A DNA stretch of 64,000 nt from Candidatus Kosakonia sp. 282A-S69 (GTDB lineage Bacteria > Pseudomonadota > Gammaproteobacteria > Enterobacterales > Enterobacteriaceae). Below are positions 44,739 to 55,526 of this stretch, piece by piece; positions within the stretch are counted from its first letter, which is position 1; each line of letters starts with the position of its first letter. The notes below the pieces were generated by a model. It saw only the letters and a list, made by a program, of their open reading frames with translations. It was not told the DNA's origin and searched no databases. Position numbers and translations under genes: made by a program. The stretch is taken from NCBI RefSeq assembly GCF_029433855.1, contig NZ_JAROAU010000001.1:62001-126000 (forward strand), written 5' to 3'.

Positions 44739-45734
44739 TTACTGTGCTGCTGATTGTTCGGCATTGAGGGTCAGACGCGCAACCTGGTTAGTTCTGATAA
44801 AACGACTCAGATCGACAGGTTTTCCCTGGAACTGGATCTGGACAGCCGACGGCGCGCCAATTTTCAGTTTATAGGGCGCCTGGCCGGTGAGATTCAGCGT
44901 GGCATCTTTACGCTGCATACCGCTAAAGAGTTTCTTACCGGTCGCATCGCTCACTTCTAGCCAGCAGTCGGCAGTAAAGTTCATCACCAACGCATTCGCG
45001 TCGGCAGATGCGCCCGCCACGCCAGCCTGATCGGTTGGCAGCTGAGAGGCATTATTGGCGGTGGTAGCAGCAGGCTGCTGGGCAGAAGGTTCAATGTTCG
45101 CCTGCGAAGGCGGAACCACGCTGTTCTGGTTGGCGGTGGCGGCAGGTGAAGTGGTGGCAGGAGCCTGCTCGCTGTTGGTCGGGGCCGGAGTTTCAACCGG
45201 GGTGGAACCATTATCCACCGGAGTAGACGCGGCCTGGTTATCCAGCGGCACGCTCTGGCCATTGCTGGCATTAAGCTCGGCGGAGGATTGATCGGCCATG
45301 GTGCTGATCTCTTCCTGCTGCGCTTTGTGGTTCTGCCACCACCAGGCGCCCGTCAGGCCCACGACCACAAACAGCACCAGCCAGGTGATGCTCATTAACC
45401 AGCCGTCGCGTTTTTTGCGCGGTTTACCCAGCGCAAAGCCCTGCATCGGTGCAACTTTTGCCGCGCGGATCGGCGCTTGTTTCTCAAGAATCGGCAGCAG
45501 CTCTTCTTCGGGAATGTGCACCAGGCGAGCATAGGAGCGGATATAACCGCGCACAAAGGTGGATGCCAGATCGGCAGGCGACCTGTCCTCTTCGATATCG
45601 CGTACCGTGGAGACCTTCAGGCACAAGCGTTCGGCAACCGCTTGCTGGCTGAGTCCAAGTTGCTCACGAGCATTGCGCAGACGAACGCCCGTGGATTGTG
45701 CTTCGTTTTGGTCTTGAGTGGCTTCAGTATTCAT
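44739..45734 (-). CDS. rodZ: Cytoskeletal protein RodZ
   Basis: A 331-residue bitopic protein. An N-terminal helix-turn-helix (about 17-85) contacts MreB, a basic juxtamembrane segment (K-P-R-K-K-R-D-G-W) precedes the single helix near 111-132, a Pro/Thr/Ala/Gln-rich periplasmic linker (about 145-240) follows, and a C-terminal beta domain ends the protein. It maintains rod shape. It is the first gene of the rodZ-ispG-hisS-yfgM-bamB run. Confidence 0.97.
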   Translation of the reverse strand: MNTEATQDQNEAQSTGVRLRNAREQLGLSQQAVAERLCLKVSTVRDIEEDRSPADLASTFVRGYIRSYARLVHIPEEELLPILEKQAPIRAAKVAPMQGFALGKPRKKRDGWLMSITWLVLFVVVGLTGAWWWQNHKAQQEEISTMADQSSAELNASNGQSVPLDNQAASTPVDNGSTPVETPAPTNSEQAPATTSPAATANQNSVVPPSQANIEPSAQQPAATTANNASQLPTDQAGVAGASADANALVMNFTADCWLEVSDATGKKLFSGMQRKDATLNLTGQAPYKLKIGAPSAVQIQFQGKPVDLSRFIRTNQVARLTLNAEQSAAQ

Positions 45735-45994
45735 TCGCTACAACTACTGGTACGTGAAAAGTAAACACACAGGCGCGCATAACCGCATAACCTACACACG
45801 CCGCGAAAAATCCGGGTCAGTTAAACGTAGACCCACAGTATAAGACTGTCAGGTTCATGATAACAGGACGGCTTTCAGCACTATTTGCTAAGCCGTTGTT
45901 CCAGCATTACATACTGCCTCAAAGTCAGAGGAAACGCACCGTAATTATTAACGGCCTCTATATAAGCAGGCCAAATATTCAACATCTACCGAAC

Positions 45995-46019
45995 CTGCGG
46001 CGCCAACTCCGCGCCGCAG
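45995..46019 (-). terminator. GC-rich hairpin after rlmN
   Basis: Perfect nine-base stem CTGCGGCGC/GCGCCGCAG with a seven-base loop starts seven bases after the rlmN stop on the minus strand. No T-run follows, so it is a weak terminator or an RNA 3' stabiliser. Confidence 0.45.
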
Positions 46020-46025
46020 TCACGC

Positions 46026-47192
46026 TTACACGGCTTTAACCGCGATCGGCTCGCCCTGCAGGCGTTTGCGCATAGTGCGCTTGGTGCGGTCAATCACATC
46101 ACCCGCCAGCTGACCGCAGGCGGCATCGATATCGTCGCCGCGGGTTTTACGCACAATGGTGGTAAAGCCGTAGCTCATCAGCACTTTGCAGAAACGGTCG
46201 ATCCGGCTGTTGGAGCTGCGGCCATACGGCGCGCCCGGGAAGGGGTTCCACGGGATCAGGTTGATCTTGCACGGCGTATCTTTCAGCAGCTCAGCCAGCT
46301 CATGGGCGTGTTCGGTGCCGTCATTGACGTGATCCAGCATCACATACTCAATGGTCACGCGGCCCTGATTGGCGTTGGACTTCTCAAGGTAGCGGCGCAC
46401 CGATCCGAGGAAGGTTTCGATATTGTACTTTTTGTTGATCGGCACAATTTCGTCGCGGATGGCGTCATTTGGCGCATGCAGCGAGATCGCCAGCGCAACA
46501 TCAATCATATCGCCGAGCTTATCAAGGGCCGGAACGACGCCGGAGGTCGAAAGTGTCACGCGACGTTTGGAGAGACCAAAACCGAAATCATCCAGCATGA
46601 TCTCCATCGCCGGTACGACGTTGGTGAGGTTCAGCAGCGGTTCGCCCATGCCCATCATTACCACGTTGGTGATCGGGCGGTTGCCGGTCACACGGGCAGC
46701 ACCGATGATTTTCGCAGCGCGCCACACCTGACCGATGATTTCCGATACGCGCAGGTTACGGTTAAAGCCCTGCTGCGCCGTTGAGCAGAATTTACACTCC
46801 AGCGCACAGCCGACCTGGGAGGAGACGCAGAGCGTCGCGCGATCCTCTTCCGGGATATAGACGGTCTCAACGCGCTGATCGCCCACGGCGATAGCCCATT
46901 TAATGGTGCCATCTGAAGAGCGTTGTTCTTCGACGACTTCCGGCGCGCGGATCTCCGCGACCTCTTTTAACTTGCCACGCAGCACTTTGTTGATGTCGGT
47001 CATCTCATCAAAGTCGTCGCAGCAGTAGTGATACATCCACTTCATCACCTGGTCGGCGCGAAACGGTTTTTCGCCTAAGTTTTTGAAAAACTCACGCATC
47101 TGCTGACGGTTGAGATCCAGCAGGTTAATTTTTGCATCTTTGTTTGGAACCGTGAGAGCGTCGCTCTCAGACATGGCAATTTGTTCAGACAT
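46026..47192 (-). CDS. rlmN: Dual-specificity 23S rRNA/tRNA adenine C2 methyltransferase RlmN
   Basis: A 388-residue radical-SAM enzyme that methylates A2503 of 23S rRNA and A37 of some tRNAs. The cluster motif C-x3-C-x2-C is in C-A-L-E-C-K-F-C near 127-134, the [10 protein letters not shown] motif follows, and the methyl-carrying Cys is in D-A-A-C-G-Q-L near residue 360. It is four residues longer than E. coli at the N-terminus. Confidence 0.99.
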   Translation of the reverse strand: MSEQIAMSESDALTVPNKDAKINLLDLNRQQMREFFKNLGEKPFRADQVMKWMYHYCCDDFDEMTDINKVLRGKLKEVAEIRAPEVVEEQRSSDGTIKWAIAVGDQRVETVYIPEEDRATLCVSSQVGCALECKFCSTAQQGFNRNLRVSEIIGQVWRAAKIIGAARVTGNRPITNVVMMGMGEPLLNLTNVVPAMEIMLDDFGFGLSKRRVTLSTSGVVPALDKLGDMIDVALAISLHAPNDAIRDEIVPINKKYNIETFLGSVRRYLEKSNANQGRVTIEYVMLDHVNDGTEHAHELAELLKDTPCKINLIPWNPFPGAPYGRSSNSRIDRFCKVLMSYGFTTIVRKTRGDDIDAACGQLAGDVIDRTKRTMRKRLQGEPIAVKAV

Positions 47193-47237
47193 ATTTTATT
47201 CCGGCCTCGTTATTACACGTTGTGGCCCGTGGAGGGT

Positions 47238-47281
47238 TAAAAAGAAGCGCCCCAGGCAAGCATCGGCTCATCCTGGGGCGC
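47238..47281 (-). terminator. Terminator of ndk
   Basis: Perfect ten-base stem GCGCCCCAGG/CCTGGGGCGC with a 15-base loop, followed on the minus strand by TTCTTTTT. It lies between ndk and rlmN, so the two are separate transcripts or rlmN receives read-through only. Confidence 0.85.
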
Positions 47282-47372
47282 AACATTGTACAAATTCTGT
47301 CGCACAGATACCACGCCTGGACGCGGCATTTACCAATTAAAGTGTAAATCTCGTTACACAGTTAACCGGAAA

Positions 47373-47804
47373 TTAACGGGTGCGCGGGCAAACTTCGCCT
47401 TCAGCGAAGAAGTAAGCGATTTCGCGAGCGGCAGATTCAACGGAGTCGGAACCGTGGGTGCCGTTCTCGGTGAAGCTGTCTGCGTAATCTGCGCGCAGAG
47501 TACCGGCCAGTGCGTTATCCGGGTTGGTTGCGCCCAGCAGGTCGCGGTGACGCTGAACGGCATTTTCGCCTTCCAGTACGGAAACCACGATCGGACCAGA
47601 GGTCATGAACTCAACCAGGCCATCAAAGAACGGGCGACCTTCGTGCTCAGCGTAGAAGCCGCGCGCCTGCTCAACGGTCAGGTGCAGCATTTTGGTGCCA
47701 ACGATTTTAAAACCTGCCGCTTCAAAGCGAGAGAAGATGTTACCAATAACGTTTTTTGCCACCGCGTTCGGTTTGATGATGGAAAAAGTACGTTCAATAG
47801 CCAT
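47373..47804 (-). CDS. ndk: Nucleoside diphosphate kinase
   Basis: A 143-residue enzyme that equilibrates nucleoside di- and triphosphates through a phospho-His in N-G-T-H-G-S-D-S near residue 117. The ATG at 47804 has a TGAGG site; an in-frame extension to 47867 is not conserved. The nearly invariant [12 protein letters not shown] start is present. Confidence 0.99.
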   Translation of the reverse strand: MAIERTFSIIKPNAVAKNVIGNIFSRFEAAGFKIVGTKMLHLTVEQARGFYAEHEGRPFFDGLVEFMTSGPIVVSVLEGENAVQRHRDLLGATNPDNALAGTLRADYADSFTENGTHGSDSVESAAREIAYFFAEGEVCPRTR

Positions 47805-47953
47805 GATTACCTCAGTAAGTTGTTCTGTTGCCTCAATAGGTGTGGCGCGGATTATAAAGAGCAACACCGGTCTTGCCTATGGATTAAGGTAACATTTTTT
47901 TAAAATAAGATGAGTTTGAGCAACACCAACAGCTCCGTGCGCTCTTTCTCGCC

Positions 47954-50278
47954 CTATTGCACTGTAAACTGCACGGCGGCAACCTGCCCTGCGTCATCCA
48001 TTACCACCAGTTGATACTCACCGGCTTTATCAAGCTTCAGGCTCAATAAAGTGCCGCGCGCCGTTAAAGGGTCGCCATTCAAAAACCACCAGCGCCCTCC
48101 TTCCCCGCCGCTGCTTTGCAGAGGCAGGATCGCAAAATCCTGGCCAGGCACGCGCTTGATCACCGCGCCTTCACGTACGCCGTTTAACAACAGCGGCGGC
48201 GGTGCGTTCTCATCCCGCGGCGGGCAGACGCTGTCCGCCGGCGGTAAGCGTGCGGCGCGACGCTCGCCGGGCGGCAGCCACGGCTCAAGCGGCAGCGGCC
48301 AGACAATCCAGTTTTTCTGCTGCGCATCCGGGCAATCCGCCGCCACGCGCCGCCCCTGAGGGTTCAGCCACAGCGGAAAACTGATGCCGTGCAGCCCTTC
48401 CTGCTCCGGCATTAACAGCGTCGGCGGCTGGCTGCCATCAAGTAACCAGGTGGCAAGGCGGCGGCGACAATTGCTGTCTCCGGCAGGCAGGCTCTGCCCG
48501 CCAGGCCAGCAGATCACGCCCCTGCTCACCGACGCCGGACGCGGGTCGCGCGGCAAGCGCGCCTGCTCAAGCGCAGAGCGCGGTTGCAGCAGATTGTTCA
48601 CCTGGTTGAGTAGCGGCACGGCGCTGGCAAAACCAAACTGCCCGGCAACCGGCGTGCCGTCCGGGCGCCCGGTCCAGATACCAATCACATACCGGGCGTT
48701 CAGGCCGATGGCCCAGGCATCGCGGTAACCGTAGCTGGTGCCGGTTTTCCACGCCAGTGGCACCACCTGCGGCAACGCGCTGTCCGGCACCGGCTGCGCT
48801 TCACCCGCCAGAATGCGGCGGATGATCCACGCCGCGCCCGGCGACATCAGGCGGCGTTCAGCCAGCGGTTCATCGGGCGTCAGCCTTAACTTGCCTGCTT
48901 TACCTTCGCGGGCAAAAGCGCTGTATGCAGCAGCAATATCTTCCAGTCGCGCACCCGCACCGCCGAGGATCAGCGAGAGGTTTGGCTCCGCGCCGGCGGG
49001 TAGCATCAGCGGCAGCCCGATGTTGCGCAGGTTACCGGCAAACTTTTTCGGCCCGTAGGCCTCCAGCACCTGTACCGCAGGCAGGTTCAGCGAGCGTACC
49101 AGCGCCTCGTTCATGCTCACCGGGCCATGAAAACCGCTGTCGAAGTTACCGGGGCGATAATCGCCAACCCGCCGCGGCACATCCTGCAATAGCGATGCCG
49201 GGTGGATCAGCCCTTCGTCCAGCGCCAGACCGTAGATAAAGGGTTTGAGCACCGAGCCCGGCGAGCGCACGGCGCTGACCATATCGACATGGCTGAAACG
49301 GCTGTCGTCGTTGATATCCACCGACCCCACCCAGCCGCGGACTTTCATATCCGTGTGATCGACCACGATGATCGCCAGCGAACTGCGCATCGGCAGCCGG
49401 GGTTTAACGCTCAGCGCCAGCTCCTCCAGCTGTCGCTGCAGGCTGGCATCCAGCGTCGTGGTCACCTTCAGCTTTTTGTTAGCGCCCAGCATACGACGGG
49501 CAAAGAGCGGGGCCAGCTGCGGCATCTGCCGCGGCGCTAACCATACCGGCTCTTCGCGTGACTCTTTCACCTGAGCCACCGGCCACACCTGCTGGGTCAC
49601 CATGCGATCCAGCACTTTATCGCGCGCCGCCTGTGCCCGCTGCGGCCAGCGGTCCGGGCGTAAACGGCTCGGGGCCTGTGGCAGCACGGCGAGCAGCGCC
49701 GCTTCCGCATAGCTCAGCTTTGAGGGCGGTTTGCCGAGATAGGCCCAGCTCGCCGCCCCCACCCCCTGCAGCGTACCGCCAAAGGGCGCGCGGTTGAGAT
49801 AAATGGTCAGGATGTCGCGCTTGGAGAGATGCCACTCCAGCTGCATCGCCCGCCACAACTGGCGAACTTTGCCGCCAAAGGTGCGCGGATGTGGGTCGAG
49901 CAGACGCGCCACCTGCATGGTAAGCGTACTGCCGCCAGAGACCACGCGCCCGTAGCGCAGATCCTGCCAGGCCGCGCGCGCGATAGAGAAGGGATTAACG
50001 CCGGGGTGATCCCAGAACCAGCGATCCTCATACTGGATAAGAGCCTGTAAATAGCGCGGCGAGACCTCTTCGATAGTCACCGGATAGCGCCAGATACCGT
50101 CGGCATCAGCAAAACGCCACAGCGGCGTGCCATCTTCAGCCACCACCACCCGCGCGGGTGACACCTCGTTCAGGGGCAGGGGCCAGATTTTATCGGCGGC
50201 GATAACCAGCAGCACGAAGAGAAGAGGCACACCCGCCAGCCAGCGCCAGCGGGTGCGTATCAGAGAGACAATCTTCAC
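47954..50278 (-). CDS. pbpC: Penicillin-binding protein 1C
   Basis: A 774-residue bifunctional peptidoglycan synthase. An N-terminal membrane anchor (about 12-29) is followed by a family 51 glycosyltransferase (E-D-R-W-F-W-D-H-P-G near 83-92; G-G-S-T-L-T-M-Q), a transpeptidase with S-V-L-K near residue 350 and K-T-G-T near 513, and a C-terminal penicillin-binding 1C tail. It starts one base after the yfhM stop, the coupled order seen across proteobacteria. Confidence 0.98.
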   Translation of the reverse strand: MKIVSLIRTRWRWLAGVPLLFVLLVIAADKIWPLPLNEVSPARVVVAEDGTPLWRFADADGIWRYPVTIEEVSPRYLQALIQYEDRWFWDHPGVNPFSIARAAWQDLRYGRVVSGGSTLTMQVARLLDPHPRTFGGKVRQLWRAMQLEWHLSKRDILTIYLNRAPFGGTLQGVGAASWAYLGKPPSKLSYAEAALLAVLPQAPSRLRPDRWPQRAQAARDKVLDRMVTQQVWPVAQVKESREEPVWLAPRQMPQLAPLFARRMLGANKKLKVTTTLDASLQRQLEELALSVKPRLPMRSSLAIIVVDHTDMKVRGWVGSVDINDDSRFSHVDMVSAVRSPGSVLKPFIYGLALDEGLIHPASLLQDVPRRVGDYRPGNFDSGFHGPVSMNEALVRSLNLPAVQVLEAYGPKKFAGNLRNIGLPLMLPAGAEPNLSLILGGAGARLEDIAAAYSAFAREGKAGKLRLTPDEPLAERRLMSPGAAWIIRRILAGEAQPVPDSALPQVVPLAWKTGTSYGYRDAWAIGLNARYVIGIWTGRPDGTPVAGQFGFASAVPLLNQVNNLLQPRSALEQARLPRDPRPASVSRGVICWPGGQSLPAGDSNCRRRLATWLLDGSQPPTLLMPEQEGLHGISFPLWLNPQGRRVAADCPDAQQKNWIVWPLPLEPWLPPGERRAARLPPADSVCPPRDENAPPPLLLNGVREGAVIKRVPGQDFAILPLQSSGGEGGRWWFLNGDPLTARGTLLSLKLDKAGEYQLVVMDDAGQVAAVQFTVQ

Positions 50279-50279
50279 G

Positions 50280-53200
50280 TTATGGCGTGATGATCAACGG
50301 GCCGCTGGCCGCGCCGGTTGCCCGCCACTGCGGAACATACATCGATTCCACCTGCGGGGCCGGAACCTGGTAGGTGCCCGGCGTGACCGCACGCGCCAGA
50401 TAGACCAGCGTGACAGGCTGCCCTTCGCTCACCGGTACGGCGGCGACAAAGCGATCGTCACGGAACTCCATATGCTGAATATCGGCTTGCTGCATGCGGT
50501 TAAGCAGCTCCTGCACTTCGCTGCCGCTCTCCTGCAGGCTGGCACTGCTGCTGGCCAGGTTCTGGTTTTCCAGCTCCAGACCGGCAGGCAGCAGATCGAC
50601 CACCAGCGCGTCCGGGACGTTCTGGCTGGCCGTCACTTCCAGCCATACCAGCACAAGCTCACCGCTCTTCAGGGAAGAGAGCGACTTGCTGCGCCCGTCT
50701 GTACCGAGTACGGTGCGCTCGATATGCAGCACCTTGCCCGAAGGCGCCGGTGCCTGCTCTGGATAGCCTGTCGTGTCGAGACGCAGCCACAGTGGTGCTG
50801 TGCCGCTGTTGGTCACCTGCAGTGCACTAAGCTGATCTGCTTCAAGGTTTCGGCTCTGCGCGGTGTTACCGGCAAGCATCGCGCTATCAAGCGAGGTTTG
50901 CGCCTGCCAGTTACCGGTGCTGTTTTGCAGATTGCGGCCAGCCATAAACAGCGCGTTGCTCTCCTGGGTTGAGAGCCAGCGCTGGCTGTAGGCCTCTCCG
51001 GAGAGCGTGGCCAGCAGGTGCGCCTGCGCGTCCGGCAGCAGCTTATTGTCCTGCAGCAGCGCCAGCATCAGCGCGTTATCACGCAGGTTGCTGCCATAAT
51101 CCGCCAGCCAGCGGTTTTCCGCCACGCGTTCCGTTTTCAGCGCCAACGCGAAAGCCTGATCGCCGCGCTGGGCATCGCCCATCAGCTTCAGCGCAACGCC
51201 AAGCTGCATTAACGGCAGCCCCGCTTTCGCCTGTTCGTGGCGCTGCCAGATTTCACGCAGCGCGCCCAGCGGTGCTTTCTGCTGACGCGCCAGCACCAGC
51301 CCGGCGTAGCTCTGCACGGCAAATTTCGTCGCCGGCAGATCGTCGCTGTAGCGCACCGCCATCGCCGCCGGATCCTGCAAATAACGCAGCAGACGGTTGT
51401 TAGCGTTGTTCAGCGCTTCAGCGGGAACGCTGTAGCCCTGCGCCGAGGCGCTGACGAGGAAATCGGTCACGTAGGCGGTGAGCCAGTACTCTTCCGAGCC
51501 GCTCTTATCCCACAGGGAGAAGCCGCCGTCGTCACGCTGCATCTGCAGCAGACGGGAGATGCCGATATCCACCGCCGCGCGGCGCTGCTCATCACTCTCA
51601 CCTTTGATGCCCAGCGCTTTAAGCTGCGCGGCATTGGTGTAGAGCGACGGGAAGAGCCCGCTGGCGGTCTGCTCCAGGCAGCCATACGGGTAAGCGCGCA
51701 GCTCCTGAATGTAACGGGCGATATTAAGCGGCGGTTTGCCGCTGAGCAGCAAGCGACCCTGCAGCGTGGCAGGAGATATGCCCGCCAGGTGCTGGCCTGG
51801 CACCTGCCAGCTTTCGCCCGGATTCAGCATCGCACCGGTGTTGATGGTCTGCGCCGCAAAAGGCGGGCGCACGCCAATCTTCCACTGCTTATGCTGCGGC
51901 GCAAAGGTTTCGCCTGGCAGCGCAAGGCCGCTGATTTGCGCGGCAATTTCGCCGTCGCCGAAGCCGTCCAGCGCGCGCACCGGAATAAAGAGCGTGGTGC
52001 GTTTACCGGCTCCGAGGGTGACGCTCTGGGTGGCGGCCCCCTCAAGTGAGAGCAGACCGCTTGCCGTCAGATCGACATTCAGGGTTTGCGGCTTGTCCGT
52101 CAGGTTGCTGAGATCCAGCGTCAGGCGTGAGGTGTCACCGCTGCCGAGGAAGCGCGGTGTGTTCAGCTCGGCAATCACCGGGGCTGCTACCACCACTTTG
52201 CTTTCACTGCTGCCAAAATCCTCTGCCGTCCAGGCCTGTGCCATGACGCGCAGTTCTCCGTTGAAGTCGCCAATCGGCAGCGTAACGATCCCTTCACCGT
52301 TGTCATCCAGCGTCACCGGCTGTGCCTGCTGGGCAATGATGGTGACATGGTTAACCGGCGGTTTGCCACCGCGGTTCAGCTCATCGCCGTCACCGCCGAA
52401 GCGCAATGCCGCAAGGCGGCCCTGGCCTTCAATTACCTGGCCGTAAATATCATAAATATCCGCGCCGTAGCGTTTCTGGCCGAAGAAGGCCTGCCACGGA
52501 TCCGGCGTCACGTAATCGGTAATATTCAGCACCCCGCTGTCAACGGCAGAGAGCAGCACATTAACCTGTTTCGGTACCGCGCCATCTTTCGCTGAGGCTT
52601 TGACTTTGACCTTCAGCGGCTGGTTTGGCCGCATTTTTTGCGGAGCGTCGAGGGCAATCTCCAGGCGACGGTTCTCATCGCCCATTGGCAAATGCAGCAG
52701 GCCGACCGCGCGTTTTGGCGTGGCGGATTTCGACTTATCGCCAGGGCGCACCACCAGCGTGCTGATATAGAGATCGTGGCGCTGCCACTTCTGATCGACC
52801 GGGATCGAGAGATCCAGCCCATCGGCGGGAACGTCTATCTCCTGCCACCAGAGCGGGCCTTCGCTGGATTCTATCATCGCATAGCCTTTACCCGCGGCAG
52901 GTGCGGTGACGTGCAGCTTAACCGTATCGCCCGCTTTGTAAGAGGGTTTATCGAGCTTCATGGTGACGCGATCCGGGCGTGCCGCGCCGGCGCCGTCGCT
53001 GTTATCCTGCCAGCTGTAGCCAGCCCAGAAACGCACGCTGCTGACGGTCTCATCCGGGCCTTTGACCTCCAGACGATAGGATCCCCACTCCACCGGGAAG
53101 GTGACTTTGCCGGTCTCATCAGCTTTAAGCGTCAGGCTCTGCTCGCCTTCCACCAGATCTTTCTGGTTGAACTGCGACTGCCAGCCATCGTTTTCCGACC

Positions 53201-55244
53201 AGTTCCAGAAGTAGTCGCGGCGCTCGCGGATCAGGCGCACCTGCAGGTCGCTGACCGCTTTTTTGTTACCCTGCGCGTCGGCATAGACAATATCGAACGC
53301 GGCGTTACCGCCCTCATCGACAATTGGCTGATTGACGGTGGTGTCGGTACGGTAGTCATAGACCGCTTTTGAGGCGAACTGCGGGCGAATACCCGGCAGA
53401 GCGGACGCAGGCCAGATCGCCTGCTCCGCACGGCGGGTCACCGGACGGCCGCCCGACTCCAGCAGGCTGGCCTGCAGAATCACTTCCAGCGGCGAGTGGG
53501 AATCCTGCCACTGGCTCGGCGTGGTCACTTCGCCTTTGCCCTCGTCATCAAGGGTGAGGTGGGTTTCATCGAGGCTGCGGCTCAGGTTCTCTTCCGCAAT
53601 ATCGCCAAACTGGAAGCCCGGCAGTGCGGCAACCGCTTCGCGCAGCGGGCGCAGGAACAGCTGCCCCTGCAGGGCGTTGCCGCTGGCAGGCGCGCCGTAG
53701 AGATAGTGGCCTTCAATGTTAAACACCACGTCTGCTGCTGGAGCCAGCGGCGTTGGCTGCGGCGTGACGTTGAGCGCCATGCGCTCCGGCATAAAGTCTT
53801 CGACGTGGAAGCTCCACTCGCGCGACAGGTTGTCGCCGGTATTGGCGCGAATATGCCACATGCCGGTCTGCGCACTGGCGTCCAGCGCATAAGTGAAGTG
53901 ATAAAGGCCGTTCTGCGGCTGGCTCACCACCGAGCGGATCACCTGCCCGTCCGGTTTTACCACCTCCAGCTTCACCGGCTGCGCGGCAATCGGCTTGCCG
54001 TCGCTGTCGCGCAGCAGGCCGTTGAGGATCACTGTTTCGCCAGGGCGATAGAGATCGCGCGGGCCAAACATAAAGAACTGCTTGCTGTAGCCCGGATCGC
54101 CGGTAATGGCGAACTCGGCGAGATCGAGCGCCGGGAGGTTAAGATCGAGCAGCGTGGTTTCGCCCTCTTTGCGCGCCAGCAGCAGCGCGCCCTCTTTATC
54201 GGTGCTTAACGTGGCGTGACCATCGCTGTCGGTCTTCGCCTGCGCCAGGCTCTGCCCCTTCTCATTGAGCAACATCACGTCGATACCGCCGAGCGCCGCG
54301 CCGCTTTCCAGCCCCTGGGTAAAGATATCCAGGCGGTTATGATAACGGTGCGCAGAGAGGCCGATATTGCTGAGCGTAAAGAGCGTCGCGGCATTGCTGT
54401 AGTTGTAGTGCCCCGCCTGGTTCATGACGGCGATATAGACACCCGCCTGTTGCAGCGGTTTGATGCTGCTCAGCGGCAGCATCAGTTTTTCACGGGTATT
54501 GCGCGCCGGGTTGAGGTCAAAGCGCCCGGTATAGACCAGATCCGCCATCTTCAGCAGCGTATCGGACTCCCAGTTGGAGAGCGAACTGCGGTACTCCCAC
54601 TGGCTAATGAATGAAGCCAGCGACTCCGGCTTCACGCGGTAGAAGTTGATATCGACATTTTCGACGTTGAGCGCCATCACCGGCAGCCCTTCAACCACTT
54701 TGCCCGGCAGCAGCGAGCCACGGCTGGCAAAGCCGACGCTGGGCTGAATGTCCTGGGTGGTGATTGACTTCTCGAAGCTCTTGCCGAAGGTGGCTTTATT
54801 AAGCGCAACCAGCCCGCTCTCCACCGACACCAGCAGCTCGCGGTTCGGCTCAAGGTGGCGCAGGCGCAGCTCTTTCAGGTTGGGAGCCAGCTCCCAGGCC
54901 CCGTCGACCTTGCCGCTCTTCTTATCGACCAGATGCACCACCTGGGCGAAGTTCTGATCCGGATCGAGCGGCACCGAGAAGGTCAGCACCAGCGTGGCGC
55001 TGCCGTCGAGCTGCACTTCAGACGCATCCAGCAAGGTTAACGGTTTGCCTTCGCTACGCGCGGCAAGTTCATCGCGTTTGGCTTTATCCGGCATGGCTGA
55101 TGCCGCAGGCGTTTGCGCGGCAGATGAGGCGGACGCGGATTCAGGCGCGCTGGCGCTCTTCGGTTTATCGTTATTGTCACAGCCTGCAAGCGTGAAGGCG
55201 GTGAGGAGCGCGAAAGTCAGCGCCGCGTAACGTAGCGGTTTCAT
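50280..55244 (-). CDS. yfhM: Bacterial alpha-2-macroglobulin lipoprotein (ECAM)
   Basis: A 1654-residue periplasmic lipoprotein. A signal sequence ending L-A-G-C (Cys near residue 22) is followed by an Ala/Ser-rich linker, macroglobulin-like domains, a bait region and the thioester domain with intact C-L-E-Q motif near residue 1180. It is thought to trap foreign proteases that enter the periplasm while PbpC repairs the wall. The ATG at 55244 is preferred over a 60-residue longer reading, because only it places the signal peptide at the N-terminus. Confidence 0.97.
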   Translation of the reverse strand: MKPLRYAALTFALLTAFTLAGCDNNDKPKSASAPESASASSAAQTPAASAMPDKAKRDELAARSEGKPLTLLDASEVQLDGSATLVLTFSVPLDPDQNFAQVVHLVDKKSGKVDGAWELAPNLKELRLRHLEPNRELLVSVESGLVALNKATFGKSFEKSITTQDIQPSVGFASRGSLLPGKVVEGLPVMALNVENVDINFYRVKPESLASFISQWEYRSSLSNWESDTLLKMADLVYTGRFDLNPARNTREKLMLPLSSIKPLQQAGVYIAVMNQAGHYNYSNAATLFTLSNIGLSAHRYHNRLDIFTQGLESGAALGGIDVMLLNEKGQSLAQAKTDSDGHATLSTDKEGALLLARKEGETTLLDLNLPALDLAEFAITGDPGYSKQFFMFGPRDLYRPGETVILNGLLRDSDGKPIAAQPVKLEVVKPDGQVIRSVVSQPQNGLYHFTYALDASAQTGMWHIRANTGDNLSREWSFHVEDFMPERMALNVTPQPTPLAPAADVVFNIEGHYLYGAPASGNALQGQLFLRPLREAVAALPGFQFGDIAEENLSRSLDETHLTLDDEGKGEVTTPSQWQDSHSPLEVILQASLLESGGRPVTRRAEQAIWPASALPGIRPQFASKAVYDYRTDTTVNQPIVDEGGNAAFDIVYADAQGNKKAVSDLQVRLIRERRDYFWNWSENDGWQSQFNQKDLVEGEQSLTLKADETGKVTFPVEWGSYRLEVKGPDETVSSVRFWAGYSWQDNSDGAGAARPDRVTMKLDKPSYKAGDTVKLHVTAPAAGKGYAMIESSEGPLWWQEIDVPADGLDLSIPVDQKWQRHDLYISTLVVRPGDKSKSATPKRAVGLLHLPMGDENRRLEIALDAPQKMRPNQPLKVKVKASAKDGAVPKQVNVLLSAVDSGVLNITDYVTPDPWQAFFGQKRYGADIYDIYGQVIEGQGRLAALRFGGDGDELNRGGKPPVNHVTIIAQQAQPVTLDDNGEGIVTLPIGDFNGELRVMAQAWTAEDFGSSESKVVVAAPVIAELNTPRFLGSGDTSRLTLDLSNLTDKPQTLNVDLTASGLLSLEGAATQSVTLGAGKRTTLFIPVRALDGFGDGEIAAQISGLALPGETFAPQHKQWKIGVRPPFAAQTINTGAMLNPGESWQVPGQHLAGISPATLQGRLLLSGKPPLNIARYIQELRAYPYGCLEQTASGLFPSLYTNAAQLKALGIKGESDEQRRAAVDIGISRLLQMQRDDGGFSLWDKSGSEEYWLTAYVTDFLVSASAQGYSVPAEALNNANNRLLRYLQDPAAMAVRYSDDLPATKFAVQSYAGLVLARQQKAPLGALREIWQRHEQAKAGLPLMQLGVALKLMGDAQRGDQAFALALKTERVAENRWLADYGSNLRDNALMLALLQDNKLLPDAQAHLLATLSGEAYSQRWLSTQESNALFMAGRNLQNSTGNWQAQTSLDSAMLAGNTAQSRNLEADQLSALQVTNSGTAPLWLRLDTTGYPEQAPAPSGKVLHIERTVLGTDGRSKSLSSLKSGELVLVWLEVTASQNVPDALVVDLLPAGLELENQNLASSSASLQESGSEVQELLNRMQQADIQHMEFRDDRFVAAVPVSEGQPVTLVYLARAVTPGTYQVPAPQVESMYVPQWRATGAASGPLIITP

Positions 55245-55398
55245 TCTGTATCCCTGAGTGATTGACCCGTTGTGAGAGGCGTCGTCATTATCATTCGCAA
55301 CGGTGGGAAATACAAAATATCTGATGGATTCTGGAAAGCATCTCGCAAAGCGCATTTTTTGCGCGGCGCAGTTGTTGTTAGGCCGATCACACCCCGTG

Positions 55399-55414
55399 AC
55401 GTAACATGTTACGT
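55399..55414. promoter_or_regulatory. Perfect 16-base palindrome upstream of alpha-glucoside operon
   Basis: ACGTAACATGTTACGT is fully self-complementary and lies 113 bases before the PTS gene start in the divergent yfhM-PTS region. It has the look of a dimeric regulator site; the RpiR-type regulator at 59384 is the obvious candidate. Function is inferred. Confidence 0.5.
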
Positions 55415-55526
55415 TGCGCGTCATTTGTTTTTAAAACAATAAGATAGATAGCAACAATACCCGACCGGCTGCTAACGTTATGCGGTCTGTGTCCCTTACT
55501 ACGCGGTGCTAATAAGCGAGAACACT

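Noticed and set aside
45735-46025. Small RNA or riboswitch in the rodZ-rlmN spacer
   Set aside because: Only one GC-rich hairpin close to the rlmN stop is visible; no conserved aptamer features or promoter-terminator pair could be identified.
50127-54614. Many frames of 130-280 codons on the plus strand over pbpC and yfhM
   Set aside because: Antisense shadows of the long GC-rich genes; none has a ribosome-binding site or family motif.
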